From Pedobacter hartonius (GTDB lineage Bacteria; Bacteroidota; Bacteroidia; Sphingobacteriales; Sphingobacteriaceae), in the NCBI RefSeq assembly GCF_900107535.1, contig NZ_FNRA01000010.1, positions 62,001 through 126,000 of the forward strand: a stretch of DNA of 64,000 bases, in the 5' to 3' direction. Numbering within the stretch: position 1 is the stretch's first letter; every line of letters begins with the position of its first letter. Both the position numbers and the translations under genes were made by a program. The notes under the pieces were generated by a model. It ran no database searches. It was not told the origin of the DNA and was given only the letters and a program-made list of their open reading frames with translations. Below are positions 15,640 to 24,099 of this stretch, one piece after another.

Positions 15640-16227
15640 TTAATTCCCAATTCCTTCAATGAGCATGTCTACCAGCGCATCAAAATACTCATGAGGTTGT
15701 ATATCAGCAGGATTAATTGAAAGCGGAAAATGCAGTCCCCTGAATGCTATGACCATCACTAACGACAGTTTATGAATATGCGTATCTGAAATGTTTTTGA
15801 ATTCAGCAGAATGTACTCCTCCCAATATGATCTGTGTGATCATTTCGATCTGAATCCGTTCATATTTCAACCTCAATGGCATTAACATCTTCCGGGATTC
15901 AATAATATCTTCAAACAGGACCTTATAAAGACTACGCAATTCCAGGATGGCAGTACTTTGTGTAGTTAAAAATGCCTTCAGTTTATTTTTTGCAGAAGGA
16001 GCCGCATCTACGGTATCCTGCAAATTTTTGATCACGGTTTGCATTTCATATTTAACCACTGCTTCAAATATCTCATTCTTCCCAGGGAAATAATTATACA
16101 GCGTACTTTTTCCCTTTCCTGAGGCTGCAGAAATATCATCGATAGTAGTTTTCTTTAACCCAAATTTTCCAAACAGGGATTTTGCTGCTACCAATATTTC
16201 ACTAATTACAATCTCATCTTTATCCAT
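15640..16227 (-). CDS. TetR/AcrR family transcriptional regulator
   Basis: 195 aa one-component repressor. The N-terminal HTH (residues about 8-55) reads ILVAAKSLFGKFGLKKTTID, then ISAASGKGKSTLYNYFPGK, the recognition helix of TetR proteins. The ligand-binding C-terminal domain is not specific. It is the first gene of the minus-strand operon that includes HD/PycTM and ppk1 and may be autoregulatory. On the minus strand a TACTTTTG box (plus-strand 16270..16277) fits the -7 consensus about 43 bases upstream of the ATG, without a convincing -33 element. Confidence 0.92.
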   Translation of the reverse strand: MDKDEIVISEILVAAKSLFGKFGLKKTTIDDISAASGKGKSTLYNYFPGKNEIFEAVVKYEMQTVIKNLQDTVDAAPSAKNKLKAFLTTQSTAILELRSLYKVLFEDIIESRKMLMPLRLKYERIQIEMITQIILGGVHSAEFKNISDTHIHKLSLVMVIAFRGLHFPLSINPADIQPHEYFDALVDMLIEGIGN

Positions 16228-16760
16228 AACGAAATTTCTTTCGGGTTAGAGCCTAATTCGTATCAAATCCAAAAGTATTGAATATAATTGTGGAAAATAA
16301 TACCCTACTCATAAAAAAGTACCGGTTTTGTTTTTCTAAACTCATATTACGCACCGGCCCGACCGGACGGAAGCGAAATTAACTTTCAACAGGTATACTA
16401 AAGACAGGCCAATTGCTAAAACGATCTGCGCCGCAAAGCAGGGGGAACGGTTTTGGTACTGAAGTTAGTATTTGTCACACAGCCAAGCCAATGCTTAAAG
16501 ATTGACAAATGAAACACTCAAATTTTTGAAGATTTGCCACTTTGGTACAATTGATGTAAAGAGTATAACATTACTCATTTTCAGGTTTATGAAAATACGC
16601 ACTACAGCTATACGTGTGTTTCAAAGAAAATACCTTGATAATGAAGATTTAAAACAGATTATTTTTGCCTAAATCTCATTGATTTTTCTTAAATTAAGAA
16701 TAGGAAAGTTTTAGTAATAAACAGTAATATATATAGAAAATTCAGATCAGTATCATATAA
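16228..16760. other. Divergent intergenic region between TetR operon and NRPS locus
   Basis: 533 bases without a credible gene. Contents: a -7-like TACTTTTG on the minus strand (16270..16277) for the TetR operon, a candidate plus-strand promoter (16635..16667) for the FkbM/NRPS operon, and an 8-bp inverted repeat ATTTGTCA (16470..16477)/TGACAAAT (16503..16510) with a 25-base spacer that could be an operator. The repeat is short and may be chance. No terminator or small RNA structure was recognised. Confidence 0.4.
16635..16667 (+). promoter_or_regulatory. Candidate promoter of the FkbM-NRPS operon
   Basis: TATTTTTG at 16660..16667 matches the -7 consensus TAnnTTTG. A TTG at 16635..16637 lies 22 bases upstream, slightly wider than ideal. 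The predicted transcript would start near 16674 with an 87-base leader before the ATG at 16761. Confidence 0.4.
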
Positions 16761-17555
16761 ATGGCAACGCAACTTATAAAAAAAATGCTGGGGATACACC
16801 CCCAGTCAAACGTACAACCTTTGAATAACCTTACCTATTTCGGTTCAGAAAGACATGGATATCTTGTGCCCGACCATCTTCTAAAACCCGAATCTATCGT
16901 CTATTGCGTTGGTGCAGGTGAGGATATATCATTTGATACTGAGCTAAAAATGAAATTTGATTCCCGGGTCTATATTTTCGATCCGTCACCATATGGTATT
17001 AACCATTATAATGAGGTAAAAGAATATGTGAATAACCGTACGCCGTTAACGCTCGACAAAACCATCGCCCCATATGTATATCACATAGGGCCAAAACAAT
17101 TTGCCGAAATTAAGTTTATTGCTGTCGGACTTTGGGATAAAAAAGATATCCTGAAATTTTACGATCCGGAAAGGGAAAACTATTCTTCTCATTCGGCTTA
17201 TCTCTTCACAGATTCAAAAAGCTTTATTGAAGCCCCGGTAGACCGCTTAAGCAACCTGATGAAACAGCTGGGACATTCACACATAGACCTCCTTAAAATA
17301 GAGATTGAAGGTGCAGAATATAAAGTGATCGATACTATTGTTGAAGACAAGTTAGATATCAAAGCCATTCTTGTGGAGTTTGATGAAATTTATAATACAA
17401 ATGACAAGGGGTTCCATTTCAGGATCAAAAATAGTTGCGACAAATTAAGAAAAGCCGGTTATATCCTGGTTCATTCTACCGTTGCACTAAAACGCCTGTT
17501 CGTGAAGAAAGACATCTACGATCAGTTAAAAAAATCAGAACTCAATGAAAAATAG
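16761..17555 (+). CDS. FkbM family methyltransferase
   Basis: 264 aa SAM-dependent methyltransferase of the FkbM type, usually an O-methyltransferase tailoring natural products or glycans. The SAM-binding start is IVYCVGAGEDISFDTEL and the family motif LLKIEIEGAEYKVI is near residue 178. The stop lies inside the next reading frame: the synthase gene begins at 17545, an 11-base overlap, so the two are translationally coupled. This links the enzyme to the NRPS/PKS product rather than to the glycan region downstream. The substrate hydroxyl or carboxyl is not predictable. Confidence 0.85.
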   Translation: MATQLIKKMLGIHPQSNVQPLNNLTYFGSERHGYLVPDHLLKPESIVYCVGAGEDISFDTELKMKFDSRVYIFDPSPYGINHYNEVKEYVNNRTPLTLDKTIAPYVYHIGPKQFAEIKFIAVGLWDKKDILKFYDPERENYSSHSAYLFTDSKSFIEAPVDRLSNLMKQLGHSHIDLLKIEIEGAEYKVIDTIVEDKLDIKAILVEFDEIYNTNDKGFHFRIKNSCDKLRKAGYILVHSTVALKRLFVKKDIYDQLKKSELNEK

Positions 17556-20500
17556 TACCGAGCAAAATTTTATTGATACAGCGCATCTCCCGCTGATTTA
17601 CAGCCTATTTAAAAATACTGCTGAAGAATTTCCGGAACGAACTGCTATTTCCTTTGGAGATGAACGGGTTACCTATCAGGCCCTGTATGAAAGGGTACAG
17701 CGCTTTAGCGAAAAGATAGCCGCTGCTGCAATTGATGAAGACCTTATAGGTGTAAGTACGAGCCGCTCTGTTGAAATGATAGTTGCCGTACTCGCTATAC
17801 TTGGGGCCGGAAAAGCATACCTGCCCCTGGACCCTGCCTATCCGGAACAGAGACTTCAGCAGATCATAACCGATTCGGGCGTTAAAACCTGTCTTGCTGA
17901 AAACAGTGAGGAGCATTTTTTCCGTAAACTAGGATTAACCGGCCCATCTGCGATGAACACGGCAGGAAAAACACCCGTGTTCAGGCAAAATCCTAATATC
18001 TATGTTTTATATACATCCGGTTCGACAGGCAGTCCAAAGGGAGTATATATGACGCAGCGGGCAATGTCTAATCTCATTCTGTGGCAGCACGGAAATTCTG
18101 CAGCAGGCCCGGGGAGCAGAACGCTGCAGTTCGCCCCCCTGAGCTTTGATGTCTCTTTCCAGGAGATCTTCGCCACCCTGACAACGGGTGCTACACTGGT
18201 TCTGGTAAACGATGACCTGAGGCTGGATCCGGTAAACCTGCTCAAACACATTGCCACTAACAGGATAGACCGCATTTTTCTTCCTTTCGTTGCCCTGCAG
18301 TTCCTCGCAGAGGCAGCAAGCAGTACCCGTCAGTTCCCACAAAGCCTCAAAGAGGTGATGACTGCCGGTGAACAGCTGAAGATCACTCCCCAGGTCAGGG
18401 AATTTTTTAAAAGCCTTGATGGCTGTATACTCTATAACCAGTACGGCCCAACGGAGTGCCATGTGGTTACACAACTTTTACTTGACGGCTCTCCTGAAAC
18501 ATGGCCCCTGCTGCCGAACATAGGAACACCTGTAGCAAATACTTCCATCTATATCGTAGATGAACATAAAAACCCGATACCCGCAGGAGAAACGGGAGAA
18601 CTGGCGATCGCCGGAATCAGCCTTGCTGACGGTTATCTGAACAGACCGGAGCTCAGTGCCGAAAAATTTGTCTGGATTAGCGTAAACGGAACAAATACCA
18701 GGGTTTACCTGACGGGCGACCTGGCATCTTACCAGCAGGACGGTACAATTGAGTTCCTGGGAAGAAGAGACGACCAGGTTAAGATCAGGGGCTACCGGAT
18801 TGAACTCGGTGAGATTGAGGTGCAGCTGAATGCCATTGAAGGTATTAAACAAGCTATTGTAATCTCCAAAAACAATTCAGCAGGCCAAAGCAGGTTACTT
18901 GCTTATCTTGTTGCAGGCAATGGAGACGAAAGTACAGCCGGGATAAGAAAATACCTGGAAGAAAAACTACCCGACTACATGATCCCGTCTTCCTTTATCT
19001 GGATGGACGACCTTCCAAAGACTACAAGTGGCAAGGTGGATAAAAAAGCACTTCCCCCGCCTGAACGTAAACGGCCCGAGCAATCGGTCCTCTACCGCGC
19101 TGCAAAAACAGATGATGAAAAGAAAATTGCAGCTGTCTGGGCATTGGTACTTGAACTGGATGTTGTTGGTATAGATGATAATTTTTTTGAGCTGGGCGGT
19201 AACTCGCTGCTGGCATTAAAAACGGTTTCCCTGCTGCGCTCAGAACACCATATGGAACTGCCGATCACCAAACTCTACCAGTTCCCGAGTATCAGCCAGA
19301 TCCTGGAATACCTGAATCCGGCTTCAGCGGAGAAGAAAACAAAAAGGAACGCAATAAACCCTGCAGATCCGGCACAGCCGATAGCCATCATAGGGATGTC
19401 CGGAAGATTTCCGGGTGCCCGGACAGTTGATGAGCTATGGGAAGTATTACGTAATGGAAAAGAAACTACCAGCTTTTTCAAAAAGGAGGAGCTTGATGTC
19501 TCTATACCGGATGAGGTAAAGAATGACCCTGATTATGTAAGTGCCCGGGGAATCATTGAGGGTTCAGAACTTTTTGACCCGTTGTTTTTTGGCATCAACC
19601 CCAAACTGGCAGAAGCGATGGATCCCCAGCAGCGCATTTTTCTGGAGATCAGCAGGGATGTACTTGAAAAATCAGGACACCTGCCATCGGTATATGACGG
19701 ATTGATCGGTGTATTTGCAGGATCAGGAAATAACAGTTATTACCAGCAAAATGTATCCGGTAATGCCGAACTGATCAGCCAGGTAGGCAGTTTCCAGGTA
19801 ATGACTGTAAATGAAAAAGATTATATTTCTTCACGAACAGCATACGAACTTAACCTGAAAGGACCGGCAGTCAGTGTTTTCTCCGCCTGTTCAACATCTC
19901 TGCTTGCTGTTTCACAGGCTGTAGAAAGTCTGCGTAAAAACCAGTGCGATGTGGCTATTGCTGGCGGGGCGAGTGTGACTTCGCCGGTTAAAAGCGGCCA
20001 TATCTATCAGGAAGGTGCGATGCTGAGTAAAGACGGACATTGCAGATCATTCGATGAAAATTCTACCGGGACGGTTTTCAGTGATGGTGCCGGAGTTGTA
20101 CTTTTAAAGACATTGGCTGCTGCAAAAAAAGATGGAGATACCATTTACGGCATCATCAAAGGTACCGGCGTAAATAACGATGGTGGCAGTAAGGGCAGTT
20201 TTACTGCTCCTAGTACAGAGGGACAGGCTGCAGCAATTGCAATGGCCATCAATGAGGCTGCAGTAGACCCGGCAACAATTTCTTATGTGGAGGCACATGG
20301 TACAGGAACGCCTCTTGGTGATCCCATTGAGATTGAAGGCCTTAGACAGGCTTTTGGCGAACAGCCGGTTCAGCAATACTGTGCCATCGGTTCAATAAAA
20401 AGCAATATGGGGCATATGACGGCTGCTGCGGGTGTGGCAGGCCTTATTAAAACAACGCTGGCGCTGTATCATAAAGAGATCCCGCCTTCGATTAACTTCG

Positions 20501-23500
20501 ATAAGCCCAATCCGAATATTGATTTCTCCTCCTCTCCGTTTTACGTCAACCAGCGGCTAAAGCCATGGGATACGGAACAGGTGAGAAGAGCCGGTGTCAG
20601 TTCATTTGGTGTCGGTGGCACCAATGTCCATGTTGTTGTTGAAGAATATGCACATCCGGAACCATCGAACAGCGATCCGGGCAAAGCAAAAAATATTTTC
20701 AGCTGGTCTGCTAAATCTGCAGAGAGCCTGCAGGCTTACCAGGAGCACTTAAAAGAATTTATAAAGTCGCATTCAACGCTTAACTTGGCAGATACAGCAT
20801 ATACGCTGCAAACGACAAGGACGGACTTCAACCACCGCAGCTTTGTTGTTGCAGGGACAAACGAGGAACTGGAAAGCGCATTGGCACAAACGGCAGTATC
20901 AGTTGCCCGGCTTAAACATCTTCCGGGAGAAACGGTTTTTATGTTTCCCGGACAGGGTGCACAGTACCTGCATATGGGTGCCGAACTGTATCAGCATGAA
21001 GAAGTCTTCAGGGCTGCAGTTGATGAATGCGCCGGTATTTTATCAGGCTATCTCGATAAAGATATCCGAAACGTGATTTATCCTGAACCAGGTAACCTGC
21101 AGGCAGAGATAGATATCAGCAATACGAAGTATACGCAACCGGCCCTCTTCGTTGTGTCCTATGCCCTGGCCAGATTATGGATGAGCCGGGGAATACAGCC
21201 CTCTATACTTTGCGGTCACAGTATAGGCGAATATGTAGCTGCACATTTATCAGGGATCTTCTCCCTGGAGGATGGGCTCAGGTTAATTGCCACCCGGGGA
21301 GATCTGGTAAGCAGGCTACCAAAAGGAAGCATGCTCAGCGTACGCGCAGCATTTGAACAGGTGGAAGAGCTTCTTCCTGCAGCATTGTCTGTCGCCGCTG
21401 TGAACAGTCCGAAATTATGTGTAGTTGCAGGAAGGGATCAAGATATCGCCGCTTTTCAGCAGCAACTGGATGAAAAACAGATATTACACAAAAAACTGCT
21501 GACAAGCCATGCCTTTCATTCATGGATGATGGACCCTGTAATACCGGAATTTACAGCGCTGGTCAGACAGGTTAAATTAAATAAACCCCGGAAGCCAATC
21601 GTATCTACGGTAACCGGTAATTTCCTTACGGATGCAGAGGCACAGGATCCTGCTTACTGGGCAAACCACCTCAGGAAGACAGTACTTTTTTCTCCTGCAA
21701 TAGCTACCCTGCTGGAAATGGATAACCCCATACTCATTGAGACCGGCCCGGGAAATACCTGCACTACTTTGGCCTGGCAGCATGGAAGTAAAACCAGTTT
21801 CAATGCCATTGCCAGTCTGGATAAAAAAGAAGCTTCGGGTGCCATTGATTCCATTTTAACTGCATTTGGAAAAGCCTGGCAGCTGGGATTAAACCCTGAC
21901 TGGGCATCATTTTATACCGGTCAGCAGAGAAGAAGAACTGATCTTCCAACCTATAGCTATCACAAAAAAAGGTTTTGGGCAAACCCGAAACCACAGCAAT
22001 TCAACATTAACCAACCTGCTACAGAAACCTTAACTGTTATGAGGAAAAACACATTAATAGAACGAATAAAATATATTCTGGAAAATGCTTCCGGAATTGA
22101 GATGGATGGTGTTACTCCTGAAATGAGCTTTATAGAAATCGGAATGGATTCACTGCTGCTGACTCAGGTAGCACTGATGCTCAAAAAAGAATTTGCACTG
22201 CCGATCACTTTCAGACAATTGAATGAAGAGTATTCAACTATTGATACGCTCGCGGCATTCATTGATCAAAGCCTGCCGAAAGAAACTGCCCCGGCTCCTG
22301 CAGCAGCCCCGCCAGCATATGCGCCACCGGTGGCTACTGCTTCTCCCGTAAATGGCAGCTTTGCCCCGGCTGATTCGGCACTCGGACTGATCGCACAACA
22401 ACTGCAGCTCCTGTCTAAACAGGTAGAATTAATGCAATCCCCACCTGCACAAACTTATGCAGACCATGTTGCTCCCCTCCCGGTTGCCGCAGCGAAGGCT
22501 GCAAAACCTGAACTTACGTTATCAGAACTTTCAGCCGAAGAACTGACAGAGCTTAAAAAACCATTCGGCGCGATCGCACGGGTAGAAAAACAAGCTTCGG
22601 CACTCAGCCCTGTGCAAAGGGATTTTCTGGAAAAATTAACTTTACGGTATAATCAAAGGACAGCCGGAAGTAAAGCCTCTACACAAAAGAACAGGGCGCA
22701 TATGGCAGATCCGAGAGTAGTCTCCGGATTTAAACCGTATACTAAAGAGATCGTTTATTCGATTGTCACCAATAAATCCCTCGGAAGCCACTTGTGGGAT
22801 ATCGACGGGAATGAATATATAGACGCTTTAAATGGATTTGGTTCCAATTTACTCGGCTATCAGCATCCGGCATTAAAAACTGCTGTACTGGACCAGGTTG
22901 AAAAAGGATATGAAATTGGCCCGCAGCATGAGCTGGCCGGCGAGGTAAGTAAGCTCATTTGTGAATTTACCGGCTTTGACCGTGCTGCACTATGCAATAC
23001 AGGCTCGGAAGCTGTCCTGGGTGCCATGAGAATTGCCAGAACGGTAACCGGCCGTTCGCTGATCGTTGCCTTCTCCGGATCCTATCACGGCATCAATGAT
23101 GAGGTGATCATCAGGGGAACAAAAAAACTGAAAAGCTTCCCGGCAGCCCCCGGCATCATGCCGGAGGTGGTCCAAAACATGCTGATCCTGGATTACGGAA
23201 CAGATGAAAGTCTGCAGATCATCAGGGAAAGGGCCGATGAACTGGCCGCTGTACTGGTAGAGCCCGTACAAAGCAGGAGACCGGAATTTCAGCCTGTGGC
23301 TTTCTTAAAAGAAATACGGGAGATCACTTTAAAATCTGAAACGGTTCTGATATTTGATGAGGTAATTACCGGTTTCCGTGCCCATCAGGGAGGTACCCAG
23401 GCTATGTTTGGCGTTAAGGCCGACATTGGCACGTATGGAAAGGTAATTGGCGGAGGCATGCCTATAGGGGCCATTGCCGGAAAGAAACAATTTATGGATG

Positions 23501-24096
23501 CCCTGGACGGGGGATACTGGCAATACGGGGATGATTCTATTCCTGAGATCGGTGTCACTTACTTCGCGGGTACCTTTGTCAGACATCCACTGGCACTGGC
23601 GGCAGGTAAAGCAACTCTGGAATATCTCAAAGAAAAAGGAACTGAATTACAAACCATCTTAAATCATAATACCGCGTTTCTGGCCGACTTATTGAATAGT
23701 ACTATCAATGAGTTTCAGCTTCCTATGTACGCTGCCTACTTCGGCTCTTTATGGAAAATCAAGTTCAAAGAAGAATATCCTTATAGCGAACTCTTGTTTA
23801 CGCTGATGCGTGAAAAGGGCATTCACATCTGGGATGGTTTTCCATGTTTCCTCACTGAGTCACATACACTGGACGAAATTGAGCTGATCGCAGCTAAATT
23901 CAGGGAAAGTGTAATTGAATTGATGAGTGTGGATTTAATTCCCCTGAGTGACCCGGCTTCTCCCAAAAAAGAGGATGGCATTCATCCTCCCGTTGAAGGA
24001 GCAAAATTAGGCAGGGATCAGGCGGGAAATCCGGCCTGGTTCATAGCGGACCCTGACAACCCAAGTAAATACCTCCAGGTGGAGTCAAAGATTTAA
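17545..24096 (+). CDS. Hybrid NRPS-PKS synthase: A-T-KS-AT-T-aminotransferase
   Basis: 2183 aa multidomain synthase. Adenylation about 14-505 (YTSGSTG near 155, YNQYGPTECH near 297, YLTGDLA near 388, SGKVDKKAL near 495). Carrier T1 with GGNS (Ser near 554). Ketosynthase 612-1030 with triad C782, H918, H957. Acyltransferase from 1132 with GHSIGEY (S1226) and HAFHS (1322-1326), the malonyl-CoA-type motif. Carrier T2 with GMDS (S1536). A Pro/Ala-rich linker to about 1650. A class III PLP aminotransferase about 1700-2125 with FDEVITGF (D1938) and K1966. There is no C domain, KR, DH or ER. Inferred action: load an amino acid, extend by one malonyl unit, then transaminate the beta-keto group, like the AMT step of mycosubtilin. 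It is followed 3 bases later by the second synthase. Pocket residues of A read by eye: D-V-Q-F-M-A-Q-V-V-K. Confidence 0.95.
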   Translation: MKNSTEQNFIDTAHLPLIYSLFKNTAEEFPERTAISFGDERVTYQALYERVQRFSEKIAAAAIDEDLIGVSTSRSVEMIVAVLAILGAGKAYLPLDPAYPEQRLQQIITDSGVKTCLAENSEEHFFRKLGLTGPSAMNTAGKTPVFRQNPNIYVLYTSGSTGSPKGVYMTQRAMSNLILWQHGNSAAGPGSRTLQFAPLSFDVSFQEIFATLTTGATLVLVNDDLRLDPVNLLKHIATNRIDRIFLPFVALQFLAEAASSTRQFPQSLKEVMTAGEQLKITPQVREFFKSLDGCILYNQYGPTECHVVTQLLLDGSPETWPLLPNIGTPVANTSIYIVDEHKNPIPAGETGELAIAGISLADGYLNRPELSAEKFVWISVNGTNTRVYLTGDLASYQQDGTIEFLGRRDDQVKIRGYRIELGEIEVQLNAIEGIKQAIVISKNNSAGQSRLLAYLVAGNGDESTAGIRKYLEEKLPDYMIPSSFIWMDDLPKTTSGKVDKKALPPPERKRPEQSVLYRAAKTDDEKKIAAVWALVLELDVVGIDDNFFELGGNSLLALKTVSLLRSEHHMELPITKLYQFPSISQILEYLNPASAEKKTKRNAINPADPAQPIAIIGMSGRFPGARTVDELWEVLRNGKETTSFFKKEELDVSIPDEVKNDPDYVSARGIIEGSELFDPLFFGINPKLAEAMDPQQRIFLEISRDVLEKSGHLPSVYDGLIGVFAGSGNNSYYQQNVSGNAELISQVGSFQVMTVNEKDYISSRTAYELNLKGPAVSVFSACSTSLLAVSQAVESLRKNQCDVAIAGGASVTSPVKSGHIYQEGAMLSKDGHCRSFDENSTGTVFSDGAGVVLLKTLAAAKKDGDTIYGIIKGTGVNNDGGSKGSFTAPSTEGQAAAIAMAINEAAVDPATISYVEAHGTGTPLGDPIEIEGLRQAFGEQPVQQYCAIGSIKSNMGHMTAAAGVAGLIKTTLALYHKEIPPSINFDKPNPNIDFSSSPFYVNQRLKPWDTEQVRRAGVSSFGVGGTNVHVVVEEYAHPEPSNSDPGKAKNIFSWSAKSAESLQAYQEHLKEFIKSHSTLNLADTAYTLQTTRTDFNHRSFVVAGTNEELESALAQTAVSVARLKHLPGETVFMFPGQGAQYLHMGAELYQHEEVFRAAVDECAGILSGYLDKDIRNVIYPEPGNLQAEIDISNTKYTQPALFVVSYALARLWMSRGIQPSILCGHSIGEYVAAHLSGIFSLEDGLRLIATRGDLVSRLPKGSMLSVRAAFEQVEELLPAALSVAAVNSPKLCVVAGRDQDIAAFQQQLDEKQILHKKLLTSHAFHSWMMDPVIPEFTALVRQVKLNKPRKPIVSTVTGNFLTDAEAQDPAYWANHLRKTVLFSPAIATLLEMDNPILIETGPGNTCTTLAWQHGSKTSFNAIASLDKKEASGAIDSILTAFGKAWQLGLNPDWASFYTGQQRRRTDLPTYSYHKKRFWANPKPQQFNINQPATETLTVMRKNTLIERIKYILENASGIEMDGVTPEMSFIEIGMDSLLLTQVALMLKKEFALPITFRQLNEEYSTIDTLAAFIDQSLPKETAPAPAAAPPAYAPPVATASPVNGSFAPADSALGLIAQQLQLLSKQVELMQSPPAQTYADHVAPLPVAAAKAAKPELTLSELSAEELTELKKPFGAIARVEKQASALSPVQRDFLEKLTLRYNQRTAGSKASTQKNRAHMADPRVVSGFKPYTKEIVYSIVTNKSLGSHLWDIDGNEYIDALNGFGSNLLGYQHPALKTAVLDQVEKGYEIGPQHELAGEVSKLICEFTGFDRAALCNTGSEAVLGAMRIARTVTGRSLIVAFSGSYHGINDEVIIRGTKKLKSFPAAPGIMPEVVQNMLILDYGTDESLQIIRERADELAAVLVEPVQSRRPEFQPVAFLKEIREITLKSETVLIFDEVITGFRAHQGGTQAMFGVKADIGTYGKVIGGGMPIGAIAGKKQFMDALDGGYWQYGDDSIPEIGVTYFAGTFVRHPLALAAGKATLEYLKEKGTELQTILNHNTAFLADLLNSTINEFQLPMYAAYFGSLWKIKFKEEYPYSELLFTLMREKGIHIWDGFPCFLTESHTLDEIELIAAKFRESVIELMSVDLIPLSDPASPKKEDGIHPPVEGAKLGRDQAGNPAWFIADPDNPSKYLQVESKI

Positions 24097-24099
24097 AAA

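Noticed and set aside
16470..16510. ATTTGTCA/TGACAAAT inverted repeat as a TetR operator
   Set aside because: Arms are only 8 bp with a 25-base spacer, longer than usual TetR operators; it could be chance in AT-rich sequence.
18007..18474. 155-codon minus-strand ORF inside the first adenylation domain
   Set aside because: The plus-strand frame holds all adenylation core motifs; the antisense frame is a shadow.
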